Assembly: GCF_002368295.1 (NCBI RefSeq)
Contig: NZ_AP018248.1
Coordinates: 3,782,767-3,846,766, forward strand
From: Tolypothrix tenuis PCC 7101
Lineage (GTDB): Bacteria > Cyanobacteriota > Cyanobacteriia > Cyanobacteriales > Nostocaceae
Direction of reading: 5' to 3'
Length of the DNA: 64,000 bases
Under the pieces are notes generated by a model. It was not told the DNA's origin. It saw nothing but the letters and a program-made list of their open reading frames with translations, and ran no database searches. This document shows positions 18,371-27,307 of the stretch, in pieces. Made by a program: the position numbers and the translations under genes. Position 1 is the stretch's first letter; each line of letters starts with the position of its first letter.

Positions 18371-18541
18371 CTGGACTAACACACTGATAATTTACCGTTG
18401 CTGCTGTTCTTCCAGTAAAATTACTGAAACAAAAATTGATTTTCAAAAAATTAAAAAATAGTTTAGTAATTATACGATGTTTTTCTCTGAAGATAGTTGT
18501 ACTTTTAGAAGGGCAACAAATTAATCAGAGGAATTGCAGCA

Positions 18542-18829
18542 ATGGAAGTACTAAATAAATCTCAATTGCATCACAGTTTATTTAATCAAATACGATATCA
18601 AATTGATGGTATCGAAATCCATAATTCTCATCTGGCTAAACTATTATGTACAATTATTCCCTCTAATTGCCCTTTTGAAAAAACTGTCAAAGTTTTAGGT
18701 CATACGATTTTTCAAATCCCACCTTTGTGTAAACTCAACCCTTTCTATGAAGAAGTAGTTGGTCTGCGTTTTAAGTGTTTGTCATACTTAGTAGATGAAT
18801 GTGGAGAAGATGTCACAAAATACTGCTAA
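18542..18829 (+). CDS. Mo-dependent nitrogenase C-terminal domain protein (stand-alone)
   Basis: Small 95-residue protein consisting of the Mo-nitro_C domain seen in cyanobacteria. Recognisable parts are LAKLLCTIIPSNCPFEKTV, LGHTIFQIPPLCKLNPFYEE and LRFKCLSYLVDE near the C-terminus. It is rich in cysteine for its size (five or six). The function is unknown; the family name comes from similarity to the end of a nitrogenase-associated protein, and it is no proof of nitrogen fixation. A GAGGAATTGCAGCA stretch just before the ATG supplies a ribosome site. The gene stands alone between repeat regions. Confidence 0.8.
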   Translation: MEVLNKSQLHHSLFNQIRYQIDGIEIHNSHLAKLLCTIIPSNCPFEKTVKVLGHTIFQIPPLCKLNPFYEEVVGLRFKCLSYLVDECGEDVTKYC

Positions 18830-19150
18830 GTAGGTTTGCGAAATTAAAGATAATGGTCATTTACCTAATTACCGAGTTTTCTAATTATTATAGGCAGTAA
18901 TAGTATTTGAACATTCCGCTAATCTCCTTTCCTTGTATCCAAATGTAAAATAAGGATGAAAAACATATTAGTATATGAATATATTGAAAGCAATCGCCTA
19001 ATATTTTTATTGATAAATAGACCTAGACATAAAACCTTTCGGCTTTGAGAATGTAGCTGAGATTTAATCTATTGGTGAATTATGGCTAATTGGTATTAGC
19101 GGAAAAATTATAGCCCTTTGCAACAAGAATACGACAGATTGTAGGGGCAC

Positions 19151-19568
19151 GGCATTGCCCATACGTGTCAACTTAAGCTAAAAGCTATATATGGCGAGCA
19201 TTGTGCAAAAACTTTCGCCCTCATCCCCTAACCCCTTCTCCCTCAGGGAGAAGGGGAATTAAATCTCTTGCTCCCCTCTCCTAGTGGGAGAGGGGCACAG
19301 GGTGAGGGCAAAAACCTTGCTACAAAGCGGGTTTCACGTTAAGTTGACACCAATGGGCATTGCCCATACGTGTCAACTTAAGCTAAAAGCTATATACGGC
19401 GCGTGTTGTACAAAAACCCTCGCCCTCATCCCCTCACCCCTTCTCCCTGAGGGAGAAGGGGAATTAAATCTCTTGCTCCCCTCTCCCTGAGGGAGAGGGG
19501 TTGGGGGTGAGGGCAAAACTTTTGCACAAAGCGGGTTTCAAGTTAAGTTGACACCAATGGGCATTGCC
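19151..19568. repeat. Tandem duplication of a 205-bp unit carrying element D
   Basis: A unit starting GGCATTGCCCATAC at 19151 repeats at 19356 and partly at 19560, a period of 204-205 bp. Each unit includes one full element D (19165-19351 and 19370-19555) with GTGTCAACTTAA / TTAAGTTGACAC ends. The copies differ at scattered bases. Confidence 0.8.
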
Positions 19569-19889
19569 TTACCCTCTAGAATATATTGATGTGTCGCAAA
19601 CATTATTTGAATTGGTATTGCTATAGAAAGCCGATTTGATTTCTGAAAAAATATCAGCTTTGGGGCTGATGCCGTACTCTCGCTGCTAACGCATCCTACT
19701 GGACTGACACAGCTAAAATGTTGCATTAGAACTAACGGATTCCTCCTCCTCAAAAACTGGATAAAGATGTTGCAGTTTCACCCTGGCATCAAGAGTAGAA
19801 AACTGCCATATTTTGGAAAATCAAATCGTCTTTCTCTAGCCCCCGCTCCACAATTTATTTGATTTTGGTGTGAATAAGTATGATAAACT

Positions 19890-19930
19890 TTGAATTAATT
19901 GAAAAATTTTTCATATCAATAATTATTCAA
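19890..19930. promoter_or_regulatory. Candidate ArsR-type operator upstream of the arsR-pst operon
   Basis: Imperfect inverted repeat TTGAATTAATTGA (19890-19902) and TCAATAATTATTCAA (19916-19930), ending 17 bp before the ArsR ATG. The right part contains ATCAA-N6-TTCAA, which resembles the ATCAA-N6-TTGAT pattern I recall for a cyanobacterial ArsR. AT-rich sequence makes chance similarity possible. Confidence 0.35.
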
Positions 19931-19947
19931 ACTATATCTCAGGGTGA

Positions 19948-20256
19948 ATGACAGACTCTAAAAATTTATCATCTCCAGACTTTTGTGCGCGTCAACTAAA
20001 AGTTTTAGCAGATGCTACACGTCTATCTGTGCTGAAAATTCTCATGGAAGGCCCCAAACACGTAGGGGAGCTAAATTCTGTCTTGAAGTTAGAGCAGAGT
20101 TTACTATCTCACCATTTAAAAATATTGCGGGATGCAGGTTTTGTGGAGGCACAACGAGATGGGAAGGCGGTACTTTACCATTTTGTTTCTACTCATCGTC
20201 AAGACAACACTGGTAAGGCAATTGATTTAGGTTGTTGTCTCCTTTCTTTTGAATAA
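19948..20256 (+). CDS. ArsR/SmtB family transcriptional repressor heading the pst operon
   Basis: Winged-helix regulator of 102 residues: ADATRLSVLKILMEGPKHVG, then a recognition helix LEQSLLSHHLKILRDAGFV and the wing QRDGKAVLYHF. The classical ELCVCDL metal site is absent (HVGELNSVL instead). Three cysteines remain: Cys13 near the N-terminus and vicinal Cys96-Cys97 at the C-terminus, an arrangement reminiscent of ArsR proteins that bind As(III) through C-terminal cysteines. An in-frame TGA directly before the ATG at 19948 fixes the start. The gene ends 20 bp before pstS on the same strand, so it most likely controls the phosphate-type transporter. The inducer (arsenite, antimonite or other) is inference. 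Confidence 0.88.
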   Translation: MTDSKNLSSPDFCARQLKVLADATRLSVLKILMEGPKHVGELNSVLKLEQSLLSHHLKILRDAGFVEAQRDGKAVLYHFVSTHRQDNTGKAIDLGCCLLSFE

Positions 20257-20276
20257 AATTTAGCAGCAATTTGGCG

Positions 20277-21131
20277 ATGACAAAATTTAAACCCCTAGCG
20301 TTAATTACTGTCGGTTTAACAATTGGTTTAGGACTACAATCTTGTACGCAATCTGCTAAAACAACAACTCAAGCAACCAATAAATTACAAGGAAAGTTAG
20401 TTTTAACCGGTTCGAGTACGGTAGCACCTTTGGCAGCCGAAATTGGGAAGAAATTTGAATCAGAACATCCGGATGTGCGAGTCGATGTGCAAACAGGTGG
20501 TTCTTCTCGCGGGATTGCTGATGCACGCACAGGTGTTGCCAATATTGGTATGGCATCTCGGAGTTTGAAAACAGAGGAAAAAGACTTAAAAGCTTTTGCG
20601 ATCGCACAAGATGGTATTGGTATTATTTTGCACAAAGAAAATCCGATAAAATCCCTGTCAAACCAACAAGTTATCGATATTTATACGGGTAAGGTTAACA
20701 ACTGGCAACAATTTAGTGGTAAGAATGCACCCATCACAGTTGTAAATAAAGCCGAGGGACGTTCTACCCTGGAATTGTTTCTCAGCTATTTCAAACTCAA
20801 GAATAGCGATATCAAATCATCGGTTGTGATTGGGGACAATCAGCAGGGGATTAAAACAGTCGCAGGTAATCCCAACGCTATTGGCTATGTATCTATTGGT
20901 ACTGCTGAATTTAGTATCAACAACGGCGTACCAATTAAGTTATTACCCCTGAATGGAGTCGCGGCTAGCACAGAGAATATCAAAAATGGCACATTTCCCC
21001 TGGCGCGCCCGCTGAATTTGGTTACCAAAACCCAGCCGCAAGGGTTAGAAAAAGCATTTATCGATTTTGCCCAGTCGCCACAAGTCCATGACATTGTTAA
21101 AAAACAGGATTTTGTCCCCATCTCAAAGTGA
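20277..21131 (+). CDS. pstS: Phosphate ABC transporter substrate-binding lipoprotein PstS
   Basis: Periplasmic phosphate-binding lipoprotein, 284 residues. The ATG at 20277 is preferred to the upstream TTG at 20271. The leader ends in L-Q-S-C23. Ligand-site motifs are LTGSSTVAPLAAEIG, QTGGSSRGI and AEGRSTLELF, the last replacing the SDGSGT-type loop of classical E. coli PstS. The protein is short, as in the PBP-like PstS subgroup found in cyanobacteria. It lies second in an overlapping operon with an ArsR regulator in front and pstC overlapping its 3' end by 44 bases. Arsenate is a structural analogue of phosphate and could matter given the regulator; that is inference. Confidence 0.9.
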   Translation: MTKFKPLALITVGLTIGLGLQSCTQSAKTTTQATNKLQGKLVLTGSSTVAPLAAEIGKKFESEHPDVRVDVQTGGSSRGIADARTGVANIGMASRSLKTEEKDLKAFAIAQDGIGIILHKENPIKSLSNQQVIDIYTGKVNNWQQFSGKNAPITVVNKAEGRSTLELFLSYFKLKNSDIKSSVVIGDNQQGIKTVAGNPNAIGYVSIGTAEFSINNGVPIKLLPLNGVAASTENIKNGTFPLARPLNLVTKTQPQGLEKAFIDFAQSPQVHDIVKKQDFVPISK

Positions 21132-21966
21132 TAACCTTCTCCTGTGGATATTACGGCTATTAGCTTTAATTACAGGTATTATTGTTATCTTAATTACTGC
21201 ATTCTTATTACTTGAAGCCTTACCCATCTTGCAACAGCTAGGATGGCGGCGTTTTGTCAGCGATCCATCTTGGCATCCAGTGCAAGGATTTTATAATCTG
21301 CTGCCGATGCTATGGGGAAGTTTGTTAGTCACACTCGGTTCCGTTCTGTTGGCGACACCTTTAGGCATTGGTTCAGCAATATTTTGTCAATATTATGCCC
21401 CACCTGTGATTGCCAGATTGTATCGCACCTTAATTGAGTTACTGGCTGGCATTCCTTCTGTAGTTTATGGTTTTTGGGGTTTAGTTGTGCTTGTGCCACT
21501 AATTGGGAAACTGCAATCACCAGGAACTAGCTTGCTAGCAGGAATCGCCATTTTGACATTGATGATTCTGCCCACAATCGCCTTAACCGCAGAAGCCAGT
21601 TTCGCGGAAGTGCCGGCTGAGTATCTCCAGGGTGCAGCCGCCTTGGGAATTTCTCGCTGGGCAACAATTAGCAGCGTAGTTGTACCAGCAGCTAAATCTG
21701 GCTTATTTACGGGTTTGATTTTGGGAACGGGAAGGGCGATTGGAGAAACAATGGCGGTGTTGATGGTTTGTGGCAATGTAGTGCAAACACCTAAGAGTTT
21801 ATTTGACCCCATTCGCACCCTAACTGCCAATATAGCTTTAGAAATGGCTTATGCCACAGGCAATCACCGTTCCGCCTTATTTGTCAGTGGCTTGTTGCTG
21901 ATGGTAGCGATCGCTATTTTAGTAGCAGTGGCGGAAACTATTAGCCAGAGAAACATCTATGGCTAA
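21088..21966 (+). CDS. pstC: Phosphate ABC transporter permease PstC
   Basis: Inner-membrane permease of the Pst importer, 292 residues from ATG 21088, with about six transmembrane segments. The family coupling loop reads LAGIPSVVYGFWGL, and EVPAEYLQGAAALGISRW and GTGRAIGETMAVLMV carry the EAA-type interaction motif. The chosen start overlaps pstS by 44 bases. A longer TTG start at 21067 and shorter downstream starts are possible, but ATG at 21088 leads into MTLLKNRILSPSQSDN, a sensible cytoplasmic N-terminus. It overlaps pstA by 8 bases, indicating translational coupling. Confidence 0.9.
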   Translation: MTLLKNRILSPSQSDNLLLWILRLLALITGIIVILITAFLLLEALPILQQLGWRRFVSDPSWHPVQGFYNLLPMLWGSLLVTLGSVLLATPLGIGSAIFCQYYAPPVIARLYRTLIELLAGIPSVVYGFWGLVVLVPLIGKLQSPGTSLLAGIAILTLMILPTIALTAEASFAEVPAEYLQGAAALGISRWATISSVVVPAAKSGLFTGLILGTGRAIGETMAVLMVCGNVVQTPKSLFDPIRTLTANIALEMAYATGNHRSALFVSGLLLMVAIAILVAVAETISQRNIYG

Positions 21967-22798
21967 AAAATCCCTGCCATTACCTACCTTATTACTGTGG
22001 GCGATCGCATTCTTGATTACCGCAGTTTTCTGCTGGATTTTCAGCGATATCTTAGGGCATGGTTTAGGGCAAATTTCCTGGGAATTTCTGACAACAGCAC
22101 CGGAAAATGCTGGGCGCGAGGGGGGAATTGCGCCGATTTTGATTTCTACTTGTTTGATTTTAGGTGTTTGTATGGCAGTTTCTCTCCCCCTCGGTATTGG
22201 TACTGCTGTGCTACTAGCCGAATTTACCACCAGCGAAAGTGTCTTTGGGCGTTTAGTGCGTCGTAGTTTAGATGTGTTGGCGGGAGTGCCATCTATAGTT
22301 TTTGGCTTGTTTGGCAACGCTTTTTTCTCCATCAAGTTGGGATTGGGCTTTTCGATATTGTCTGGTGGGTTGACATTAGCTTGTATGGTTTTGCCTATCT
22401 TGATTCGTTCCACAGAAGCAGGGCTGCGGGCTGTTCCCCTGGATTATCGTTTAGGGGCTGCAGCTTTGGGATTATCTCGTACCACCACATTAGGGAAACT
22501 TTTATTACCAGCAGCTACACCAGGGTTAGTTGTCGGTTTAGTGCTGGGAATTGGCAGGGCGATCGCAGAAACAGCTGCATTAATTTTTACTAGTGGCTAT
22601 GTGGATCGAATGCCAGAGTCGTTACTCGATTCTGGGCGATCGCTATCGGTTCACATTTTCGATTTATCAATGAATGTCGCAGGTGGAGATGCTAACGCCT
22701 ATGCCTCGGCTTTGGTGTTGTTGATTTTATTGTTGCTGATCAATGGCATCGCAATTTGGACAGCTCAATTTTGGTTAGCGAGGAGGATCGCATCTTGA
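21959..22798 (+). CDS. pstA: Phosphate ABC transporter permease PstA
   Basis: Second Pst permease, 279 residues and about six transmembrane helices. It shows GGIAPILISTCLILG, LDVLAGVPSIVFGLFG, TEAGLRAVPLDYRLGAAALG and GIGRAIAETAAL, the conserved PstA features. Its ATG lies inside the end of pstC (ATGGCTAA) and its TGA overlaps the pstB start codon (TTGA), so stoichiometric coupled synthesis with PstC and PstB is likely. Confidence 0.92.
   Translation: MAKKSLPLPTLLLWAIAFLITAVFCWIFSDILGHGLGQISWEFLTTAPENAGREGGIAPILISTCLILGVCMAVSLPLGIGTAVLLAEFTTSESVFGRLVRRSLDVLAGVPSIVFGLFGNAFFSIKLGLGFSILSGGLTLACMVLPILIRSTEAGLRAVPLDYRLGAAALGLSRTTTLGKLLLPAATPGLVVGLVLGIGRAIAETAALIFTSGYVDRMPESLLDSGRSLSVHIFDLSMNVAGGDANAYASALVLLILLLLINGIAIWTAQFWLARRIAS
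22781..22786 (+). promoter_or_regulatory. Ribosome-binding site deciding the pstB start
   Basis: Consensus AGGAGG, 8 bases before the TTG at 22795, inside the 3' end of pstA. It argues for TTG 22795 rather than a TTG at 22756 as the pstB start. Confidence 0.75.
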
Positions 22799-23601
22799 TC
22801 GAGAAATCTCAATTTCTGCAAAATGCTCCGTTATCTTTGCCTGCAATGCACACCGAGCAGCTGAGTTTATATTACGGTAAAAAAGCCGCGTTTACAGATA
22901 TTACTATGCCAATTCAGGCAGGTAAAATTACTGCCTTAGTGGGGCCTTCTGGCTGTGGCAAAACCAGTTTTTTAAGTTGTCTAAATCGCTTAACGGATTT
23001 AATACCCCATACCAAAGTTAGCGGCAGCATTCGCCTAGATGATTTAGATATCCTCAACAGTCGGATAGATGCGATCGCCCTCCGTCGGCGTGTGGGAACA
23101 ATCTTCCAAAAACCAAATCCTTTTCCCTTTTCTATTTGGAAAAATCTCGCATTTCCCCTACAAGAACATGGTGTCAAAAACCGCGAAAAAATCAAGTGGC
23201 TAATTGAAACTACCCTAGAAGATGTCGGACTGTGGAAAGAAGTTAAAGATAGGTTGCATAGTTCTGCCTTATCTTTATCTGGTGGACAAAAGCAGCGTTT
23301 ATGTATTGCCCGTGCTTTAGTTTTGCAACCGGAAGTATTACTATTTGATGAACCTTGTAGCGCCCTCGATCCCATTTCTAGCGGCGTAGTTGAAGATTTA
23401 ATTGCCAGTCTGCGAGGACGTTACACCGTGGTAATTGTCACTCATAACCTCGCCCAAGCCAGACGTATTGGCGATTACGCTGCCCTATTTTGGGTACAAG
23501 GAGAAGTAGGAAGATTAATTGAATATGGTACAGTCGAGCAGATTTTTACAAATCCACAACATGATTTAACATCTGCTTATGTCAATGGTATTCGTGGGTA
23601 A
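22795..23601 (+). CDS. pstB: Phosphate ABC transporter ATP-binding protein PstB
   Basis: ATPase of the Pst importer, 268 residues. Walker A is GPSGCGKTS, the signature LSGGQKQRLCIARAL, Walker B EVLLFDEPCSALDP and the H-loop VTHN. LYYGKKAAFTDITMPI is the typical PstB start of the ATPase core. TTG at 22795 is preferred because a perfect AGGAGG precedes it, and its TTG overlaps the pstA stop. No phoU or sphX follows; downstream is a convergent unknown gene. The operon is therefore arsR-pstS-pstC-pstA-pstB. Confidence 0.92.
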   Translation: MIEKSQFLQNAPLSLPAMHTEQLSLYYGKKAAFTDITMPIQAGKITALVGPSGCGKTSFLSCLNRLTDLIPHTKVSGSIRLDDLDILNSRIDAIALRRRVGTIFQKPNPFPFSIWKNLAFPLQEHGVKNREKIKWLIETTLEDVGLWKEVKDRLHSSALSLSGGQKQRLCIARALVLQPEVLLFDEPCSALDPISSGVVEDLIASLRGRYTVVIVTHNLAQARRIGDYAALFWVQGEVGRLIEYGTVEQIFTNPQHDLTSAYVNGIRG

Positions 23602-23681
23602 TTTATTATCAAGCAAAACTCAAAATAGATACAATATTTAGAATTTTCCAAAAATTTCTTAATCACCAATTATCAATCATC

Positions 23682-24209
23682 CTAATGTTTATCATTCCTA
23701 GAAACCCGGCAATGTTTAGGATATTCAATATAAGGAGTTAAAATAGAAGATTTATCTAAAAATTCTTCAGCATATTGATTTTTATAGAAATCTGCTTCTA
23801 AAGGATTCCATTCAATAGTTGAGCCGTTTTGAAAGTTAAAAAACCCTTTATTGAGAAGTACTTCTCGCGCTTCAATGAATTCAGGTAAATTTTGTATTGC
23901 CTGTGTAGTTAATTCCGAAATGATTCTATCAGCTATACCAGCCAGCTTAGTTGTATCTCCATCGAAATTATTTTCGGCAGCATTATCAATCAAATGAGAT
24001 AGAATATCCTCTCGCTGCATTCTAATGTGCGCCACTGAATCTTCATCCCAAAAGCAGAAATGCAAGATTCTATCTAACGTATCAATACATAAAATTTTAC
24101 CTTCTGAGTATCTTTCAATCAGAAAGCCTACCCAGTTAGCTTCATCAGCATTGATAGTCTGTTTTTCATAATTTGCATCTAACGGTGTTCTGTCCTTAGC
24201 TTCGCCCAT
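23682..24209 (-). CDS. Hypothetical protein, 175 residues
   Basis: I do not recognise a family. The protein is acidic and soluble-looking, with no signal peptide or transmembrane helix. Parts include ANWVGFLIERYSEGKILCID, a tryptophan/phenylalanine patch HFCFWDEDS and a basic C-terminus HCRVSRNDKH. The ATG at 24209 has a GGGAG about 11 bases upstream, supporting a real gene. It is convergent with pstB (81 bp between stops) and divergent from the C39 exporter gene. Context suggests nothing specific. Confidence 0.65.
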   Translation of the reverse strand: MGEAKDRTPLDANYEKQTINADEANWVGFLIERYSEGKILCIDTLDRILHFCFWDEDSVAHIRMQREDILSHLIDNAAENNFDGDTTKLAGIADRIISELTTQAIQNLPEFIEAREVLLNKGFFNFQNGSTIEWNPLEADFYKNQYAEEFLDKSSILTPYIEYPKHCRVSRNDKH

Positions 24210-24534
24210 TATGTAATACTCCCTAAACCTAAAATTATTTCTCGCTTTTTCGCTTCAGATGAGGCTTAATAACTTAACACTCCCAAGAAATTTTTAACTG
24301 TTATTTCTCAATATGCCCAAAACCAGTTGATTTATCTCGGTTTTTGGTGTTTGTACCAATTATCCATTACCCATTACCCAAAATTGCTATGACTGGCTTT
24401 TTGGGTTGGCATCTGGGAATTATCAATATAAGCAATCATCGTTACCTGTGCCACAGGCTGATTTTTTTATGTCATTAATGCTCAGGATGGTTAATTTGAC
24501 GGCAATAATTGCCAGATTGTGTGATTGATATTTT
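24210..24534. other. Intergenic region, divergent promoters
   Basis: Between the 175-residue unknown gene and the C39 exporter. It contains a short CCCATTA heptamer run (about 24358-24381). I saw no small open frame with a double-glycine leader that could be a substrate peptide of the exporter. Confidence 0.4.
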
Positions 24535-26679
24535 ATGCGTTATCAACTAATTCGTCAGCACAGTGAAGAAGATTGTGGCGCAGCTTGTTTAAGTACAATC
24601 GCCAAACACTACGGTCGGATTTTTAGCCTTAACCGTGTCCGTGAAGCTGTAGGAACGGGACAACTTGGTACTTCTTTGTTGGGGTTAAAACGTGGGGCAC
24701 AAACTTTAGGGTTTAATGCTAGAGGAGTCAAAGCTGCACCAGAAATTCTCGATAAATTACAGGAACTACCGCTACCAGCGATTATTCACTGGCAAGGTTA
24801 CCACTGGGTAGTGTTGTATGGGCGACGGGGTAAAAAATATGTAATTGCCGATCCGGCTGTGGGGCTGCGTTACCTAGCAAAGCATGAACTCATGGCGGGG
24901 TGGGGAAATTGGCTGATGCTGTTAGTCGAACCAGATAGCGATCGCTTTTTTGAGCAAGAGAGCGATCGCATTGGTAATTTTCGGCGGTTTCTGCAGCCAG
25001 TCTGGAATTATCGCGCTATCCTCGGCGAAGCATTTCTGATCAATATTTTTGTGGGACTGCTTTCCCTGATTTCTCCGTTTCTGCTGCAAATTCTCACCGA
25101 TGATGTGCTGGTGCGTGGTGATACCAAACTGCTAGTAAATGTTGTCTTAGCAGCGATTGTGATGAATCTGCTCAGTAGCAGTCTCAGATTAGTGCAGTCT
25201 AATCTAATTACCCATTTTGCCGGGCGGCTGCAGTTAGGATTGGTATTAGAATTTTGTCGGCAAATTCTGCGCTTACCTCTGACATACTACGAATCTCATC
25301 GCAGTGGAGAAATTATGAGTCGGCTGCGAGATATTCAAGAAATTAATCAGCTAGTTTCTCAATCTGTCATTGGATTACCCAGTCAGTTTTTTATCGCGCT
25401 GATTTCCTTGGGTTTTATGTTGTTCTACAGCATGAAACTGACTTTTTTAGCTTTAGCATTTTCAGCGTTGATGACATTATCTACATTGCTATTTTTACCT
25501 ATATTGCAACGTAAATTTCAAAACTTATTAATCTTAGAAGCAGAAAACCAAGGGATTTTAGTTGAAACTTTTAAAGGCGCAATCACCTTTAAAAGTTTAT
25601 CTGCTGCGCCACAATTATGGGAAGAATTACAGACTAAATATGGCAGAGTTGCCAATTTAGGCTTTAGAACTATGCAGATTTCTGCAATTAATAATATTTT
25701 TTCGAGCTTGGTATTTACAGTTAGTAGCGTTATCCTATTGTGGTTTGGCAGCAGTCTGGCGATCGCTAAAGAATTAAGCATAGGACAATTACTCGCTTTC
25801 AATAGCATGAACGCCAATTTTCTGGGGTTTCTCAGCACAGTCATTGGCTTTGCTAATGGGTTGGTGCGCGCTAGAACTTCCATTGAGCGATTAGCAGAAG
25901 TTATTGATGCCACTCCTGAAAATCAAGGATATGAGCAAAAACCTTGGGTAAAAATTCCGGCTAACTCCGATATTATTTGCCTTGATATTAATTTTCACCA
26001 CGCTGGCAGAGTTGACTTATTAAAAGATTTTTCCTTAACCATTCCCGGAGGGAAAATAGTAGCGTTAGTTGGTCAATCCGGCTGTGGTAAAAGTACATTA
26101 ACCAAACTAATTTCTGGATTGTATCCGTTGCAATCTGGCAATATTCGGATTGGTGATTACAATTTGCCCGATATATCTTTAGATTCGCTACGTCAACAAG
26201 TAGTGCTAATTCCCCAAGAAGCGCATTTTTGGAGTCGTTCAATTATTGAAAATTTTCGTTTAAATGCTCCATACACTAGCTTTGAAGCGATTGTTAATGC
26301 TTGTAAAATCACTGGCGCTGATGAATTTATCAGCCGCCTACCCGATAAATATCAAACTGTCTTAGGTGAGTTTGGCGCAAACCTCTCCGGCGGACAGCGT
26401 CAGCGTTTAGCCATAGCTAGGGCCATTGTCTCTGACCCATCGATTTTAATTATGGATGAATCGACAGGGGCTTTAGATCCCGCCAGCGAATCTTATCTCC
26501 TAGAGAAATTATTGAGCGATCGCTATGGTAAAACTACAATTCTCATTAGCCACCGCCCTCATGTCATCCAACACGCAGATTGGATAATTGTCCTGAACGA
26601 AGGCCAATTAACCGCCCAAGGATGTTTTACAGATTTGCAAGCTCAACCTAACAACCCCTTGTTCTTCTTAAATTTTTAG
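24535..26679 (+). CDS. C39-peptidase-containing ABC exporter (bacteriocin/peptide type)
   Basis: A 714-residue peptidase-transporter: N-terminal C39 cysteine protease (about 1-130), six-helix ABC membrane domain (about 155-430) and ATPase (about 475-710). The protease keeps Cys14 in EEDCGAACLS, His in GYHWVVLYG and Asp in IADPAVG, so it should be able to cleave double-glycine leaders while exporting the peptide. The ATPase has GQSGCGKST, LSGGQRQRLAIARAI, ILIMDESTGALD and SHRPH. No HlyD-type adaptor or recognisable precursor peptide lies next to it, so the substrate is unknown. Secreted or processed neighbours such as the downstream metalloprotease are not known substrates of this family. Confidence 0.9.
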   Translation: MRYQLIRQHSEEDCGAACLSTIAKHYGRIFSLNRVREAVGTGQLGTSLLGLKRGAQTLGFNARGVKAAPEILDKLQELPLPAIIHWQGYHWVVLYGRRGKKYVIADPAVGLRYLAKHELMAGWGNWLMLLVEPDSDRFFEQESDRIGNFRRFLQPVWNYRAILGEAFLINIFVGLLSLISPFLLQILTDDVLVRGDTKLLVNVVLAAIVMNLLSSSLRLVQSNLITHFAGRLQLGLVLEFCRQILRLPLTYYESHRSGEIMSRLRDIQEINQLVSQSVIGLPSQFFIALISLGFMLFYSMKLTFLALAFSALMTLSTLLFLPILQRKFQNLLILEAENQGILVETFKGAITFKSLSAAPQLWEELQTKYGRVANLGFRTMQISAINNIFSSLVFTVSSVILLWFGSSLAIAKELSIGQLLAFNSMNANFLGFLSTVIGFANGLVRARTSIERLAEVIDATPENQGYEQKPWVKIPANSDIICLDINFHHAGRVDLLKDFSLTIPGGKIVALVGQSGCGKSTLTKLISGLYPLQSGNIRIGDYNLPDISLDSLRQQVVLIPQEAHFWSRSIIENFRLNAPYTSFEAIVNACKITGADEFISRLPDKYQTVLGEFGANLSGGQRQRLAIARAIVSDPSILIMDESTGALDPASESYLLEKLLSDRYGKTTILISHRPHVIQHADWIIVLNEGQLTAQGCFTDLQAQPNNPLFFLNF

Positions 26680-27307
26680 GCAACCTGGATTGAGGATTGG
26701 GGATTGGGGACTGGGGATTGGGGACTTCCAACTAAAAAAATATCCCGTCGCTGAGTAGGCAGGGGGGCAGGGAGCAGGGAGCAGGGGGAGAAAGAAAAAT
26801 ATTATCTAAGTAAATTGGATAATTTATTTTCTGGAAGTCCCTTGGGGACTGGGGACTGGGGATTAGGGAGATGAGGGGAAAAAGTAATCACCAATTACCC
26901 ATTACCAATTACCAATTACCAATTACCAATGCCCAATGCCCAATGCCCCATGCCCAATACCCATAACTTTAGTAACAAATCAGTAATAATTTACACATTT
27001 ACATTGAGCAAGACCTATTATATAAAGCCGTTGGGTCTTTCAAGGAGGTTGTGCATCACGAGGCTAGGATTTTGTTGTAATTTACGGAATCTGATTTTGT
27101 CTTGTGTTTCTATGTCATGTCCCAACATAAAAATGCCCTAGAGAGGAACTCTGCACTCTGAAAAGACCTGTTCTAAAACATAAAGTAGAAAGTTTTCTAG
27201 ATTAAACAAAATAGGGACACACCACCTGCATTAGTTTTTACTCCTTTGAACGGTGGATGATTACCACTGTTTGCCATCACTTAGTTTAAAAGGGAGAATA
27301 CCTGAAT
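26680..27307. other. Intergenic region rich in short tandem repeats
   Basis: Three runs of heptamer or related repeats: GGGGATT/GGGGACT near 26690-26730 and 26843-26875, CAGGGAG near 26762-26790, and CCAATTA/CCAATGC near 26890-26962. The remainder up to the ATG of the metalloprotease at 27308 has no recognised gene. AAGGGAGAATACCTGAAT just upstream supplies that gene's ribosome site. Confidence 0.7.

Larger units (their letters stand above)
18830..19947. other. Intergenic repeat nest
   Basis: No supported gene. It holds an AT-rich left part, GATTGTAGGGGCACGGCATT (a repeat also found in inverse sense near 11860-11886), two tandem copies of element D, a scrap resembling element B near 19616-19650, a GCATCCTACTGGACTGACAC repeat piece, and the ArsR promoter at the right end. 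Confidence 0.6.

Noticed and set aside
26929..27141. A 70-residue plus-strand ORF as a possible peptide substrate of the C39 exporter
   Set aside because: It begins inside the CCAATGCC repeat run, has no double-glycine leader and looks random.
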